In this document: positions 14,279 through 26,339 of the stretch, in pieces
How positions within the stretch are numbered: position 1 is the first letter of the stretch
How the letters are laid out: the number at the start of each line of letters is the position of its first letter
Origin: Montifringilla adamsi
Lineage: Eukaryota > Chordata > Aves > Passeriformes > Passeridae
Length of the DNA: 64,000 nucleotides
Reading direction: 5' to 3'
NCBI GenBank assembly: GCA_017590115.1
Contig: JAGGNK010003335.1
Coordinates: 8,185,916-8,249,915 of the forward strand
Made by a program: the position numbers and the translations under genes
The notes under the pieces: model-generated
Seen by the model: only the letters and a program-made list of their open reading frames with translations
What the model was told of the DNA's origin: nothing
The model's database searches: none

Positions 14279-14320
14279 GGAGGAGGAGGATGAGGAGGAG
14301 GAGGAGGAGGAAGAGCGGAG
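14279..14320 (+). repeat. GGA-rich purine tract
   Basis: A run of GGA/GAG triplets inside CpG island 1 (GAGGAGGAGG-type). On the minus strand it reads CTC/TCC and explains the poly-Ser frame seen there. Such tracts are slippage-prone and can form triplex or G-rich structures. Confidence 0.8.
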
Positions 14321-14383
14321 CGCGCCGCCCCGGAGCCCCGCACAGCCCGGCCGCAGAGCGCCGCCTGCCCGCCGCGCCGCGCT

Positions 14384-14426
14384 GGGATGGGATGGGTTCG
14401 GATGGGATGGGATGGGATAGGATGGG
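14384..14426 (+). repeat. GGGAT/GGATG pentanucleotide repeat
   Basis: An imperfect 5-bp tandem repeat (GGGAT units, interrupted by GGGTTC and GATAG) within CpG island 1. It lies inside the candidate minus-strand first exon, where it reads ATCCC. It is probably length-polymorphic. Confidence 0.85.
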
Positions 14427-14489
14427 CTCCCGGCGGGCGGGGGGGCCCGGCCGCGGGGGCAGGTGCAGCCGCCCGGGGCGGGGGGCGGC

Positions 14490-14517
14490 NNNNNNNNNNN
14501 NNNNNNNNNNNNNNNNN
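14490..14517. other. Assembly gap (28 N)
   Basis: Twenty-eight N characters lie in the most GC-rich part of CpG island 1, next to GGGGCGGGG. The number of missing bases is unknown because the run may be a placeholder. Any reading frame across it is unreliable. Confidence 0.99.
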
Positions 14518-14646
14518 TGCCGGAGCGGGGCTGGCGGCGGCCGTGCGCGGAACGGGGGCGAGGAGAGGCTGGAAGCGCCTGTGTGTAACGCGGCCGGGCG
14601 CGAATCCGCCCCGCGAGGGCTTTTAATGAAGTACAGATGTTCCCTA

Positions 14647-14682
14647 ATATAATTATATCGTCCTCTCCCCGATAATTGGCTT
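14647..14682 (-). promoter_or_regulatory. CCAAT box plus TATA-like element, minus strand
   Basis: Read on the minus strand, AGCCAATTA carries a CCAAT box (plus-strand ATTGG at 14675-14679). About 20 bases downstream is the palindromic AT element ATATAATTATAT (14647-14658). That order and spacing suit a start site at about 14610-14625, directed leftward. The patch is conspicuously AT-rich inside an otherwise extremely GC-rich island. The transcription start itself cannot be seen in sequence; the arrangement is an inference from standard promoter spacing. Confidence 0.4.
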
Positions 14683-14845
14683 TGGCAGCCGCGCTGATCG
14701 AATCCCCCCGCGCGGTGCCGTGCGCTGCCCCCGCCGGCTCCGCAGAGCCGGGGCCGTCCCCGACACCGCGCCCGGGCTCTGCCCTGGGGACCCCGCATGG
14801 CCGGGGCCCCGCTCCTGAGAATCCGCGTTCAGACACCTGCGATTC

Positions 14846-16440
14846 TTTTGGCTCACAGCAGGTGAAGATGAGGGACAAAGATTATTTACTTATTTCTTAA
14901 AGTGTGTGTCCTCAGAGAGCATGGGCTTAACTGGGCTGCCTGTAGCCAGAGAGGATGAAACACCGCGCTTGCAGGATGGAAAGGTTATTGCACACACTGG
15001 GGAAGGAAGGACCTTGCTATTGACCAGGAGCTCAGCAGCAGAGGATGTCCTGGCCGGCTGAGTAGGACCTGCACCCCCTGTGCAGCTCCCCCGCTGTACC
15101 TGTGCTCTCAATGGGCCAGGTGAGCTGCAGATGGTTAAAAAGCCCCAGTTCTCCCCAGCTTGGTTTGTCTTTAGGGAAATTGCCAATAAGGACATGCTAA
15201 TACAAGTCAGATGTGTGGGCGTTTTATGCATCTCTGTGAGGAAAATGGATCAAGCTCACAAATTCATCTTGTAGAGGACAAGCAGCCAACACAAGGTAAT
15301 GATTTCTAGTCACTACAGGCCCCAGACCACACTGCTTTCACCCCATGACTCAAAGCTGAATCTCAGCCATGCCATTCCTGCTGACACCTGGACACTACGA
15401 GGTGTGTAAATACTTCAGATAAAGCAGGATTAGGGAATTCTTTCAGCCCAGGGCTGCAGAGGGGAGCCACAGAGAGGTGACACATCTGTACTTCTATCAG
15501 CTTGGGCAGTGTCTATGGGGATGGGCAGTCCTGCTTGTTAACACAAAGTGCAGGCTGGAATTCAGCTCCCCCATCCCCAAAAGAGATTCTGTCCTGCCCA
15601 GTCCAGGGTCTTAACCACCAGCTCTTATCAATTTCAGTGAAGGCAAGAGACTACAGCTCTTTCAAGCAATTACAAACTTCTCAGCCCGAGCCCACAACAA
15701 TAGTCATGCTCCCATTTCATATTTACCAGTGGTACCTAGGTGACACCTGTGAACAGAGAACCACTTTGGACCTATGGAACGGGTAAAGGGGTGGCTCTGT
15801 GCAGAGTCTGGAGCTACATCAGCATTAATTCTGGTCTCAGCACGAGGAGCTCTGCCTTTGCCTCAGCAGGAACAGTAAAATGCTCCTTGTTTTCACACCT
15901 GTGCTCTGCAGATTTCTAAGGGACCAAAACAGACAGAGGGTTTCACAAGCTGGCCAGGACATGGAGCATCCTTGCTTTGCCTTCAGCCGGGCCTCCTTGG
16001 GGTTTTGCTCACTCTGGAACATGCCCATGGCTGCTCAGGAGACAGAGAATCCAACACAGTCACAGAGATATAAGTGATGCTGGTCTTCCAGACACTTTTT
16101 TAATGTCTGCTTTTTGTTCTTGATTCAGTTCTGGTCCCAGAGCTGAAGGCATGGGGAAGGTGTAGTGTCACAGGCAGCTGTGTGTGTTCCCTGAGAGCAC
16201 CTGCCTCTGCAGTGGATGGCTTAGGAGGCAAGATGGGGACAAAGAAGCTAAGACTATCTTTTCCTCCATTTTCCCTTCAGCTATAGTAGAATCTTTTCTT
16301 AGCAGGATATAAATATAGAAGAGGTGAGGGAAGCACAAGGCAATACAACCTGGAACAACATGACTTGAAACAGAGGACAAGCAACCTGACAGACTGACTC
16401 TGCAATCTCTCTTTCAAGCTCTTTTCTTTAAATGTTTTGG
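14846..16440. other. Noncoding stretch right of CpG island 1
   Basis: No coding gene supported. A plus-strand splice-donor-like sequence, GGCCAG then GTGAGC, lies at 15119-15120, and another at about 14861. Either could serve a divergent transcript from the island, but no acceptor or conserved frame confirms this. A forkhead-like TATTTACTTA with an adjacent ACAAAGATT lies at about 14874-14895. Confidence 0.4.
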
Positions 16441-16472
16441 GTTTTGTTTTTGTTTTTTGTTTTTTTTTTTTT
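16441..16472 (+). repeat. T-rich simple repeat (GTTTT)n
   Basis: Imperfect GTTTT/GTTTTT units ending in a T12-13 run. On the minus strand this is an A-rich tract. No retroposon body is recognised beside it. Confidence 0.8.
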
Positions 16473-19400
16473 AATTTTAAAAACCAGCCCATCATAATTA
16501 CAGGCTCTCACTTAGACTTCCAATCTTCCTTTAAAACACAGAAATTACTTCACAGAGAACTACCCAGTTTAGTTTTCCCTCAAGGGCAGATGCAGAAGAA
16601 CATTCACCTTAAACAGAGGAGTTCTCCAGTGGAGGTACAAGCAAACTCTCACACTTACCTTATCCTTGCTTTTCTTGTGCTTCATGGCCAACCTCTCAGC
16701 AGGAGCTTTCTGCTCCCCCAGTTCTACAGATACTTTCCAGCTCTCTCTCACTGACTGAGTTTCTCTGCTGTCTTTCCAGGTGTTAAGCTGATGAGTGTGT
16801 GATTTCCAAGGATCAACTCTGTCAAACAGAGGAGGAACAGTGGACTTATTCCTCTCTGACCTCTCTTATATTTCCTGTCCTCCACCCATTATTAAAGGTA
16901 GATGGTTCAGATCTGGCTCCACCTTGTTCCTCAGATATTCCAGGGTAATCTTCTTCAGGCTTTGCCCTTTTCTGTGTACTTTTTGTTTCTGTGCCCCTCT
17001 GCAAATAGGTAGATGTTGTTTCCTGAAAGCATTGTCCTTGTATTTTCCTGGAAGCAGAAAACAGGGAAACTTATTGTAAAATTCAACCAGTAACAAGTCA
17101 ATAATTGATTCTATTCTTTATTTCATCCCATTTTTAGAATAAATGCTTTCTTAAAAGGAGCAAGGTAACATAACTGTTTGATCTTGAGCAAATAAGAACA
17201 ATGCCTTTTTCCCCAGTACAAGGCACCTGTCCAGCATTTTATTAACTTTGCTAATTGCATAAAGCATCCTGCAGTGCTGAACAGCCATCAGCTGCTAAAT
17301 CCCAGATCACTATAGTTGAGCTGCCTGTCAAATGAGAAAAAAAAGACATTTTAGACCCAGAGTAGTAACCAAATAATCATACAGTTCTGGATTCTGCTCA
17401 GCTCCTCACAGTGATCATATTTTATGAACTACTGGAAGATGGTGTTAGGATTCACACAATAAATATGAGCTGTAAGGGTACTAGTGAGACTGATTAATAG
17501 ATCTCACATGTTCAGACATTTCTACAAACAAGAAAAATTAGGTTTCTCTATGTGAATATTTTATGCAGATTTTTATGTAGATAATTTGTACCTGTTCTTT
17601 CATTTTGTTACCTGTAGTATTACATGTGAACATAATAATAATAATAATCTAAATTTACATACACAAATTACTGGAAGGTCTGGATGTGGCACACTGGGGA
17701 ATAATTTCTGGCTTGAAACATTAGCAGTGTGATAACTATTTAGACAACTATATGAAATGAAATAAGCACTTGTCAAAGGAAAAATGCATTGTTATGAAAA
17801 CTGGAATTGGTGTAGTCTCAAATAAAAATGGAGCTTGTGAAAACGAGTTTATCAGAAATTCTCTCCTGCCACTCCCCTGCCTTATTGCTTTTTCTGTTTC
17901 TTTCCTCCTTTTGTTGGGGTGAAATCCTGCAGAGCAGAGAGCTGGGGAGGCAGGAGCAGCCAGACCATTGTGAAGATGTGGAACAGCATAAATCCTGGCT
18001 CACAGCAGAGGGCTGGCAGGATCCCTCAGCCCAAGCTGGTGGCTCTGCCTGCAGGGATCAAACATGCCTGTGCCAGAGGGGGACCTGCCCCACACACAGG
18101 GACTGCTGCTGCACTCACAGCACATTTGACATGGGAAATCTCGGCCTTAATTTTGGTCCTGATGGTAGTTCAAGACCTGAATTCTGCTCAGGATCTAACC
18201 AGAGAAGCAGCAAGGTTAGAGAGGACAGACAGAAGAAGCTGCAGCTGTCCTGCAGGCACTGACAGGGAGTGGGTTCCAGCTGACCTGCTTCCATTTTTAA
18301 GAAGCACAAGGGCATTTCAACCATAGCTTTGTGAAAGTAATATTATTTCTGCCTTTCCTTATTTGTTCACCAGGAAACCCATTCTACAGCCAAACAGAAC
18401 AAAACTGTGTGGAAGGAAGCAGGGGAAAAAAAAAAGATAAATGAAAGAAAAAGCCAGTCAAGGCTATTGCTAATCATATTAATTTATATATGTTGTATAT
18501 AATTAGCATTTTTTAAGCATTTATTTTCTTTCTTCAATAAAGAGCACATCTCTCCAGGACCCTCACCATGTCCATGGTTTTTATGACAGGCAGTAGAGAT
18601 AGGTACCAATTACTTGGCTCTTATTTAGTGAGTATTCCAAAGTACTTTGATGCAGCAGCATTGCAAATTCTCTGTAGCAGCTAATTGTCTCATTTTAATT
18701 CATTTTTAATGAGACACCTGGGAGAGTGAAGAAACATCACAAAACCACAAAAATCCCAGAATATTTTTGAATTGGTCTCCCAATCTCTCCTTATTTCTGC
18801 CTTCCTACAAAAGGACTTTTTGGTACTAGCACATAAAGGTGCAGCTTCACTCAGCTGTGTGACAGCATTGCTCCCTGTCACATCATAACCTTCTCCCACA
18901 GGTGAGGGAGGATGGAGGTAAAATCTACAAAACACCATGGCAAAAATCCAGAGACAAGTCTCTGGTCTTCAGATGTTCTACATCTTCATCACTGCTGTGT
19001 CTCTAGACAGCTGAGCCACATCTCCTCAGCTGCCAGATAGAAGTGCAGGGTTCTGAAGGAAGGGCGGGGTTCTCGCTCATCATCATTTGCCATGCAGATG
19101 TGACTCTCAGATAAAAAGAAAAAAGGTGGCAAAGAGGTATATTTTCTTCATCAGCAGCTGATTCATTGCATGCTTTTTTGTGAAAGGAAAGATGTGTCCT
19201 CTGACAGTCACCAGCATGGCTTCCTCAGTTAAGAAACCCTCTCGGTTCTCACTCACATGGCTCAGTGTTACACTCTGTGCTAACTTCAACATCCAGATTT
19301 TATTGACTCAACAGGGGAATTAATTCCAGTAAGACAGAACTGCCCAAAACTCTTTCAGCAGCTTGGCTTCAGCAAGTCCCTGTCACAGCATCCCTGGTCT

Positions 19401-21078
19401 CTGCTGCTGTGGTGGCTGGAGGGAGATGGAGCAAACTCCAAGGCAGCCTTTAACCAAATCACATGAGGAGCTCCAAGATCAAAACCAGCACTGCAAATGG
19501 AGAAAGAACACTGGACATTGAGAAATGTATGTGGGATGTTGCCACTTTAATCAGAAAGGTATCTGTGGTGGCAGATTGATGATGTTTCCACTGAGGGATT
19601 TACCATAAATTGAAGGCACACCCAGTGAGCTGTGTGGTTTCACTAAGACATTCCCCTCTCAATTTTGGTAATTAGCTGTGCTCTTTTGTTAGTGCTGTGA
19701 TAATTTTTACCAGGTGAGGCCCATCAGCAGCCACAGGGCGGTGTGGCTGTCCACAGCCACCACAGCAGTTATCATCCCTGGAGCAGAGTCCCACCTGCCC
19801 CCAGGGTCAAAGTCTGGAGCACCTCGTGGTGACTAAGCCCTATCCTCACCCCACATTTTACCTGACATTCCTCATCTTTGGCTCTGACACCGTAATGAGG
19901 ATCTGGCGAGTGGTCAGGGCTATGGGAAAGCCCACAGGTTCCAGCAGTGGCTGGAAAGCAGCTGTGGATGCTGATTCTGTGGCTGAGGACTCCCAGCCAG
20001 GCACAGCCAGCAGATGTGCCCCTCTGGTTAGTGCTGGCCCGCCCAGATGCCACAGCCTGCAGTCACTGACTGCTTTCAGCAAGGGAGAACTCTGGTCCAA
20101 GCTCAGTTCCTTTGATCTCTAACTGCATAATGACATTTAATACTGTTAGCATGCCAAAAAACTGGCTGCTTCTTTTGTCTACGTTTTAGCTGCTTTAATG
20201 CATAAAGGAGCCTTGCACATTTGGAGTACTGGGACAAGGGGCTTGTTGATTCCAGCAGAAGAGCTCTCAAGCCTTTGCTAGGGGCATGGTGGAGTAGCCA
20301 GTACAAACACTCCAGGGTTTTATCCTCCTCAGCTGCAAAACTCCCCTTCCATTTTGCTGCTTCTGGGAACTGAGGAAGGATAAGGTGAGCTGGCCCCTTG
20401 CACAGAAGGCTGCCAAGCTGCTGGATTTGTTTGCAGCGAGGGACTGGGGGTCATGTTGTGACCATACGGTCAGGGAGAGCACCACTTTTGGGAAGGAGCA
20501 TTCATGTATTGAATCTACTGTTACAGGAAAAAAAACCCTGAAAATCCCACAGCATTTAAGAACTCTTTGTTGATGAAGATTATTTTGACAAGAACTCCAG
20601 GAAACTTTCTTTCCCACTGAAAACCTATTTTCAGGCTATTTTTGTCTTTACTGTATTTCATCTCCTTTTCTAAGATGGATTTTTTTTCACCACAGATGAG
20701 ATCCCAATTTCTTTTCAGACTTGGACAATGGTGCAGTTGAAGAGGGTGACAACAACAAGCTGCTTCTCAAACTATCACACAAAAGACTTCAGTCAGGATA
20801 TTTACAATAAATACAGGCACCAAGTGTGAGGGCTCCCGTTTCCTGGCAGCATTGCTTGACCAGTTTTTTCTCTGGAAGGAATCTATTACATCAGTGGCCT
20901 CGGGAATGTATATTGAGATGCTTTAATCAGAGTTGAAAATCACAGCACAGAAAGGGGCTTCAGTTCTCCTGGCTGGACACGATGTCCTCAGTTTGGGAGC
21001 TGCTGAGGAATGTCTCTGATATCACAAAATCCTCAGCTCCTCTCTGTCCAGTGTTAAAGTGGCTGGTGGCAGCATTAT
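16473..21078. other. Noncoding stretch, no gene seen
   Basis: No supported exon or RNA gene. AT-rich patches at 17380-17660 and 18460-18560 (the latter with ATTAATTTATATAT and AATTAGCATT) may be regulatory or merely low complexity. A short plus-strand open frame near 17830-18260 overlaps another in a second frame and is judged noncoding. Confidence 0.5.
17632..17648 (+). repeat. (AAT)n microsatellite
   Basis: A short perfect trinucleotide run of ATA/AAT units, about 5-6 copies. Confidence 0.8.
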
Positions 21079-21165
21079 GGCCCTGATTCAGCAAAGCACT
21101 GAAGCACATGCTAAACTTTAATTTCTTCAATTAGACTTAAATACATGCTTAGGGCTGAGGATATG
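21079..21165. mobile_element. Decayed palindromic MITE-like amniote repeat
   Basis: The left half reads GGCCCTGATTCAGCAAAGCA then GCACATGCT. The right half reads CTTAAATACATGCTTA then GGCTGAGGAT, an eroded reverse complement of the left. The centre TTCTTCAATTAGACTT resembles an eroded TGACTTCAAT-type core. I recall this arrangement (CTGATTCAGCAAAGCACTTA with a mirror-image end) from a palindromic interspersed repeat in reptile and bird genomes; I do not assert a database name. It is noncoding and old. Confidence 0.5.
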
Positions 21166-24100
21166 CCACAATACCCACAGAGATCACAGCACTGTTCAAC
21201 AGGTAATTTGTTTTGGCCAGTGAATGCCTCTGTAGATAAAGGTTCTGTCAACTTTCCTGTGCTCCTGTCTGTGGCTTGAATCTCCCTGTTGCCTTTATCC
21301 TTACATTGCCAGGCAGTTTTTCAGGACACACCACTTCCTCCTCATTATATATTCATACAACATCAAGTATAAATAGGGCTGTAGTTTCTATAGCTCTCAT
21401 AGCACCAATAATTACAACAGGAATGGATTTAAGCATGGGCTTTATTGTCCTCCTAAATGGAGGTTTATATTTAGAGGCCTTATCTTTCTTGTGTTTTCCT
21501 CCATGTGTGAAATGGGTCTTTACTCAATCCAGCTTGCTTTAGATCCCCACGAGGCAAAGTGTCTGTGGGTGGAATGACATCTATTTGAAGGGAACAATAT
21601 TATGTGAGGAGTAAAGATTAAAAGGTCTGGAAAACTTCTAAGACTCCAGCTGACATATTGAGTAATGCCAAGGCTGTGGCCAAGTTCCTCTGTGGCTTGG
21701 AAGCTATGGAAATGCAGAATGTTTCTGCAGTACGTTAATCTGCTGATAAGAACCTGAAACAGAGTTAATTACAGAGCAGGTTCAAGGGAAAGCTCGGCTG
21801 AGCCTCCAGAGTTATTGCATCAGTGACACAGCCTGAGGTTTGGGAAGCAGCACAGGGCACAGGCAGCCTGGGAGAGATGGTCCAGGCTCACTCTGCTCCA
21901 GCAGGGTCGAACGATTGTCAGCAGGAGCAGATCCAGGCTGGAAACTCTCTGGGAGTTCCAAGGAGTGCTGGAATCAGCTGCCTAATTGTGTGAGAGCTGT
22001 GAGGGAATGACAAAGGTGGATCTAACTCATCATCCAGGGGCAAGTTCTAACACTGCTGGACAAACATTTTGCTGAAGGGTCTTTCTTAGCTATCAGGTTT
22101 TAATCTGAATTCTGTCGACTGCATTCCTTGGAGGAGGAAAAAAGCCTGCAAGGGCAAACCCTCACCCAGACAATAGTATCTGTTTGATTGACAGTCATGT
22201 ACTTTTTTGTTTGAAATTAGATTTTTCAAAGGAGTAGGGTCAAGGGCTTTTTCTTGCAGAAGATCAAAGGTTACATCCTTTGCTCATCTAAACCAACTTG
22301 GCTTCAGTGACTCCTTTGTTGATTTGTAGCAGCTGGGTGATTCTACCAAAAATACAGCCCAGACATGGAATCAGCAGCACACCCATGCCTGCTCTCCAAC
22401 TATGAAATAAAACATGATTCATACCCCAAGCACAGAAGTGGAATGCAAAAAGCAAACAGAACACAAGGTGAAAAGTAATTATATTCCCTTAATTCCAGAT
22501 TAAAAAAAAAGTATAACACCAAAAATTGCTCATGAAATTCTTTTCTTTTAAAAACCTGTAAAACATGAAGGCAGCCTCTTTATTGAATCCTGGGTTTTGC
22601 TAGAAAAATAAATGTTGTTGTAGGGATTATTGGAGCATACATCTGATTAAAATCTTCAAAAAATGCACTGTAAATGCAAGAGCTATTATGTTGGGCTGAA
22701 ATATATAGATCATATTTAAGCTGAAAGGAGGTAAATAATCCATTGCTATAATATGATTGCCATTGGCAGAAAATAAAATAATGTGGAATTATGATAAATA
22801 GTGCAGCCAGTAATGGAAGCCATGGCCAGCATTCCCAAAGGAGGCACCACCCACAAATGGCAAGTAAAGAAAGAAGTAAAGTAAATAAAATAGTGGCAAG
22901 ACTGGATGTACAAACTCTATTTTATAAACCATAGGTTTGAATGTGGAGAGAGTTCTGTTCTGATGGCTGAAATCACAGCACAGAGTAGCAGTGTGGTAGC
23001 AGAACTTCCTCTAAGTTGACATTCTGATTTGATTCTGAAATTTTTACCATTTCCTCCTGCTGTGTGACAGGCAGGGGACTGAAGGGGTGTGTGTGCATTG
23101 GGGCAAAGACTATTCTCTACTTCAACCCAGCCTGGAAGGTGATGGTTTGCTTTAATTATTTTCAACTGTTTCAAATTATGTAAACATTGATTTTCACACT
23201 TACAGGTTGAGTAAGTAGATACTGTCAAAAGAAAAATTAAAAGAAAAATGAGTGCTTAAGGGTAAAAAGGGCTGAACAGCAGAGAGGAGAAGAAAACTTT
23301 GAGGAGCTCTGTGCGATGAGCACAGCAGCCACCTTCATCAGGTATTGCCCCATTTTCTCAGTGAGAAGAGAAAGTGATTTTGATTTTTGCCACAGAAGAC
23401 ATTTAGGTTCAACGTCTGTGATGGAGTCTGCGTGACTTGAGAACCAGCAGAATAATACTGTGTGTGTCCAATATCATAAAAAACAATTTATTTGCTTTTT
23501 CCATCAGAACACACTATGTTCCTGTGGGGGCATAATTTTGGAGCTCAACTCTCATGCTGGCTCTGAAAGCTTCTATTAAGACAGAAATCTCCCAGATAAT
23601 AGAAAACTGTCTCAGGCCCATTCTCTTGCACATCAGGCTCTGTCTGTCCATTCGGGAGTTTATAGCAAGCTCATCTTTGCAATAATAGAGACTTTAAAAA
23701 AGGTCTTCAAAGGCCAATGATTTCCAGCAGCATCCCTGTTTCCTTCCTCTGCTGTTGTCTCTTTTTCCTCCCTCGCTCTGACAATCTCTTGTCAGTAGTG
23801 GCAGAGAGAGGGATATTGCACTGGGTTTGGAGTGGGGCAGGATTATTCAGTGGGGAGACTAAAGTCAGAGTCCTGAGCAAAGCCCGCTCTGTTAGGAAAG
23901 CTGAAACCCCCAGGAGCAGCATTCTGTCCCTCCACATCTCCCCAAAAGCAGCCAGGCTTTCCCCAGAGGGGAACCTACTCCTGCTTTTCCCAGAGGAGGG
24001 GATCACAGACCCTGGGCTCTTTTACAGAACGATAAATAAATGAAAGAGGAAAGAAGAACACAGCAGGCAGCCTCATTTCATTACTTTTTGATTTAGTCAT

Positions 24101-26339
24101 CCAGAGTTAAAAAGTGATAGTAAACACTGTTATCTCTGTGTTCTGGGTGGGTGTGAAACATAGCTTTAAGGACGCACTCAAAGCTGTTAGTGGCTCACTT
24201 TGTGCTCTAGACTTTTCTAATAGAGCTGAATTAACTTCTCAGTACTGTATCACAGAAGGACACCAGTTTTATTTAATATCTGAAAATATTGGCCCAAACA
24301 GGTGGCAACACTGCCCTCCATCAGCCAGTGGAGAGGAAAAATACAGCCCAGTTTTTTTAGTCTATTATTAGTTTTAACATTTTTCATACCCAGCATTCAA
24401 TTAGTCAGCAAGGTTAATCTTTAGCCAGAGCTCAGTGAAGGACTGTGTTTCTTTCCTCCTTTCTGCTGGAGTTCCTTGTGCACAGAGCCCTGAGTTTGTA
24501 CATCCATACAGGCAGGGACTGACCTGGGGAAAATGCAAAGCTGTGCCCTTGTCCCCCAGATTGTCCCTGAGCAGGTAAGGTGAGGCTGCCTTAGCACATC
24601 CCCTCTGTCATTGCATTTCCCACTGACCCAAGCCTAGCCCAAAACAACAGCAGCCCCAGCCAAACCACCAATGATGTTACATTTCCTCCTAAATATCAAG
24701 CTGAGGAATTTGCCCCAGTCATGTCACTTCCTGTGCTGAAATCGAATTTCAGCAGCCTCACTGTCTGCACCAGGCAGATCTGGCTCGTGGTGCAGTTCTG
24801 AGTGGGTTTATTGCGGCTCAAAGCTGTGGGGAGAGGCAGAGCAGAGACACTTCAGGAAAAAAAAATGAAAAAGTAATAAACAGCACTCATACTTCACGCA
24901 TGAACTCATTATTTTTTTCTGAAAAAGAAAAAAAGCTTGCTAAGCCTCAGAAGAAAGACTCCAGATTGTGAACTTCAGATCTTTTCCCAGCAGAGCTCCT
25001 TTATCTTGCCCCAGACTGAAACTCAGGCGTGAGAGCCCAGCAGAGCTGAGATGGGATCGCTCGTTCTCCTTTTGCTATGCGGAAGTTCAGGGAAGACCAA
25101 GCCAGGAGAGATGATTTGCCGGTGCATGAGTCAGCCAAGGAACTCGTCCTCTTGCAAAACAAAACCACTACCAACAATAATTCAGGCTCTCCAAGGAACA
25201 TGCCAGGGAATGTAAAGGCTGGAGACCAAAAGGAAAGCTGGGAGGAGGGGGAATACTTTCCTCCCTTTGACATGAGCGAAACATTCACATCACTCACCCC
25301 ACAGGGCACCGTGTCCAGGTCATGAGAAACCTCTGAGCAAGGCTGCACGGGGCTGGGCAGAGGGGCTAAAGCACCTCAGGTCAGAGCTGTACTAACCCCA
25401 GCACCTGGAAACTAAAATCAGGTGAGATAACAACACCGTTCTTGATTGCACCACAGGGACCTGTGCCTTTGTATCTCAGAAATGTATTTGGGAGTTTGTA
25501 TTTCTTGACATGTCAGAAAAATAAGCCCTGCATGACATTGTTGGTTACACACAGATGCAAAACATTGAGCAATGGGAGAGGATTTTGAAAAGCTCTTTAC
25601 AGGAATTTGTTACAGGTGCTCTAAGCAAGGAGGATAACTGGACTATCAAATAACTAGTCAGTACAAAAGGATGCAGAGAGGCCAAAATCCTAGCAACGGA
25701 TTTTTATCCATCCAGGCAAACTAGAAAGCACCATCAGGGAAAATTAGATTGGAAGTCTTTGGTTTTGGTGCTGAATCATGTTTTTAGAGCTAAAGCATAT
25801 CCTGGAATGATGTACGAAATTTAATCAAGCAGTAGAGGGGCCAGACTGAAGTTGGACAGAAGGGGCAGAACTATGCACAGGCTAGAGAGATTTTAAAGGC
25901 AAACTGCACCAACAGAGAAAAACAACCCTCTCTGAAAGGCAGGAAGGCAGGCAAGATAGTTTTCCAAAGCACATTATCCTGCTATCAATCTAGCCATGAT
26001 GTTACTTATTCCCAACAACATCCAAAACTTTTATCTGCATTCTTTACAAAGTCCACAGCTATTTGGTAAACAGGACTTAAGAAGTGTCAGCTGTAAGGGG
26101 CTCCTGCTTTGAAGACACATAGACAAGCAGACAAAGAGTCAAGGAAGGGCTCCAGTGTTTCAGCTGCGTGGCCGAGAGCCACTTCTTTGTAGCATATGGC
26201 ACACACTAACAGGTTTATTTTCCCGGAGGAGGATGTATAAACTGTCTGCAACTGCTCTTCACACTTGTCACTCTAAGTCAGATGATTTTCCCAAGGTCTC
26301 CTGCCGAAACAGCCCCCCACCTGAAGCTGAGCAAAGAAT
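21166..26339. other. Noncoding stretch between repeat and CpG island 2
   Basis: No gene supported. The ORF-like stretch at 25001-25348 is open on both strands and judged fortuitous. An AP-1/MARE-like TGAGTCAGC lies at 25127-25135. A splice-like CCCCCAG ... GCAG|GTAAGG arrangement at 24557-24575 would bound only a 15-base segment. AT-rich sequence with short A runs occupies 22440-22900. Confidence 0.5.

Larger units (their letters stand above)
14156..14620 (-). other. Candidate noncoding or partly coding first exon (minus strand)
   Basis: The right boundary is the inferred start about 30 bp downstream of the TATA-like element. The left boundary is a consensus splice donor: exon ends CTCG, intron begins GTGAGTG (GT at 14155-14154). 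Two of the three minus-strand frames run open into the donor. One begins with an ATG at 14343 and would give about 62 mostly Pro/Arg/Gln residues. The third frame holds ATG at 14198 with MDGSGGSSSSRA, then a stop just before the donor. This looks like a 5' untranslated exon, or one with short upstream frames. The N gap at 14490-14517 falls inside it. No product is recognised. The downstream exon would lie more than 14 kb away, outside the window. Confidence 0.35.
13790..14845. promoter_or_regulatory. CpG island 1 (probable promoter)
   Basis: About 1 kb of very GC-rich, CpG-dense sequence stands out sharply from AT-leaning flanks. It contains Sp1-type GC boxes (GGGGCGGGG at 14475-14483), a GGA-rich purine tract, a GGGAT repeat and an unsequenced gap. 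In vertebrates such islands mark promoters of housekeeping or developmental genes. An AT-rich patch inside it (about 14623-14690) carries CCAAT and TATA-like elements readable on the minus strand. A strong minus-strand splice donor lies at 14155. Long open frames through the island on all strands are expected from lack of stop codons in GC-rich DNA and are not evidence of coding. I cannot identify the gene. Confidence 0.85.

Noticed and set aside
13711..14878. Long open frames (up to 369 codons) on both strands of CpG island 1
   Set aside because: GC-rich DNA lacks stop codons, the products are low-complexity Ala/Pro/Ser/Arg, the frames cross an N gap, and no protein family is recognisable.
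25001..25348. 82-codon plus and 115-codon minus overlapping frames
   Set aside because: Both strands are open over the same interval and neither matches a known protein; chance is sufficient explanation.
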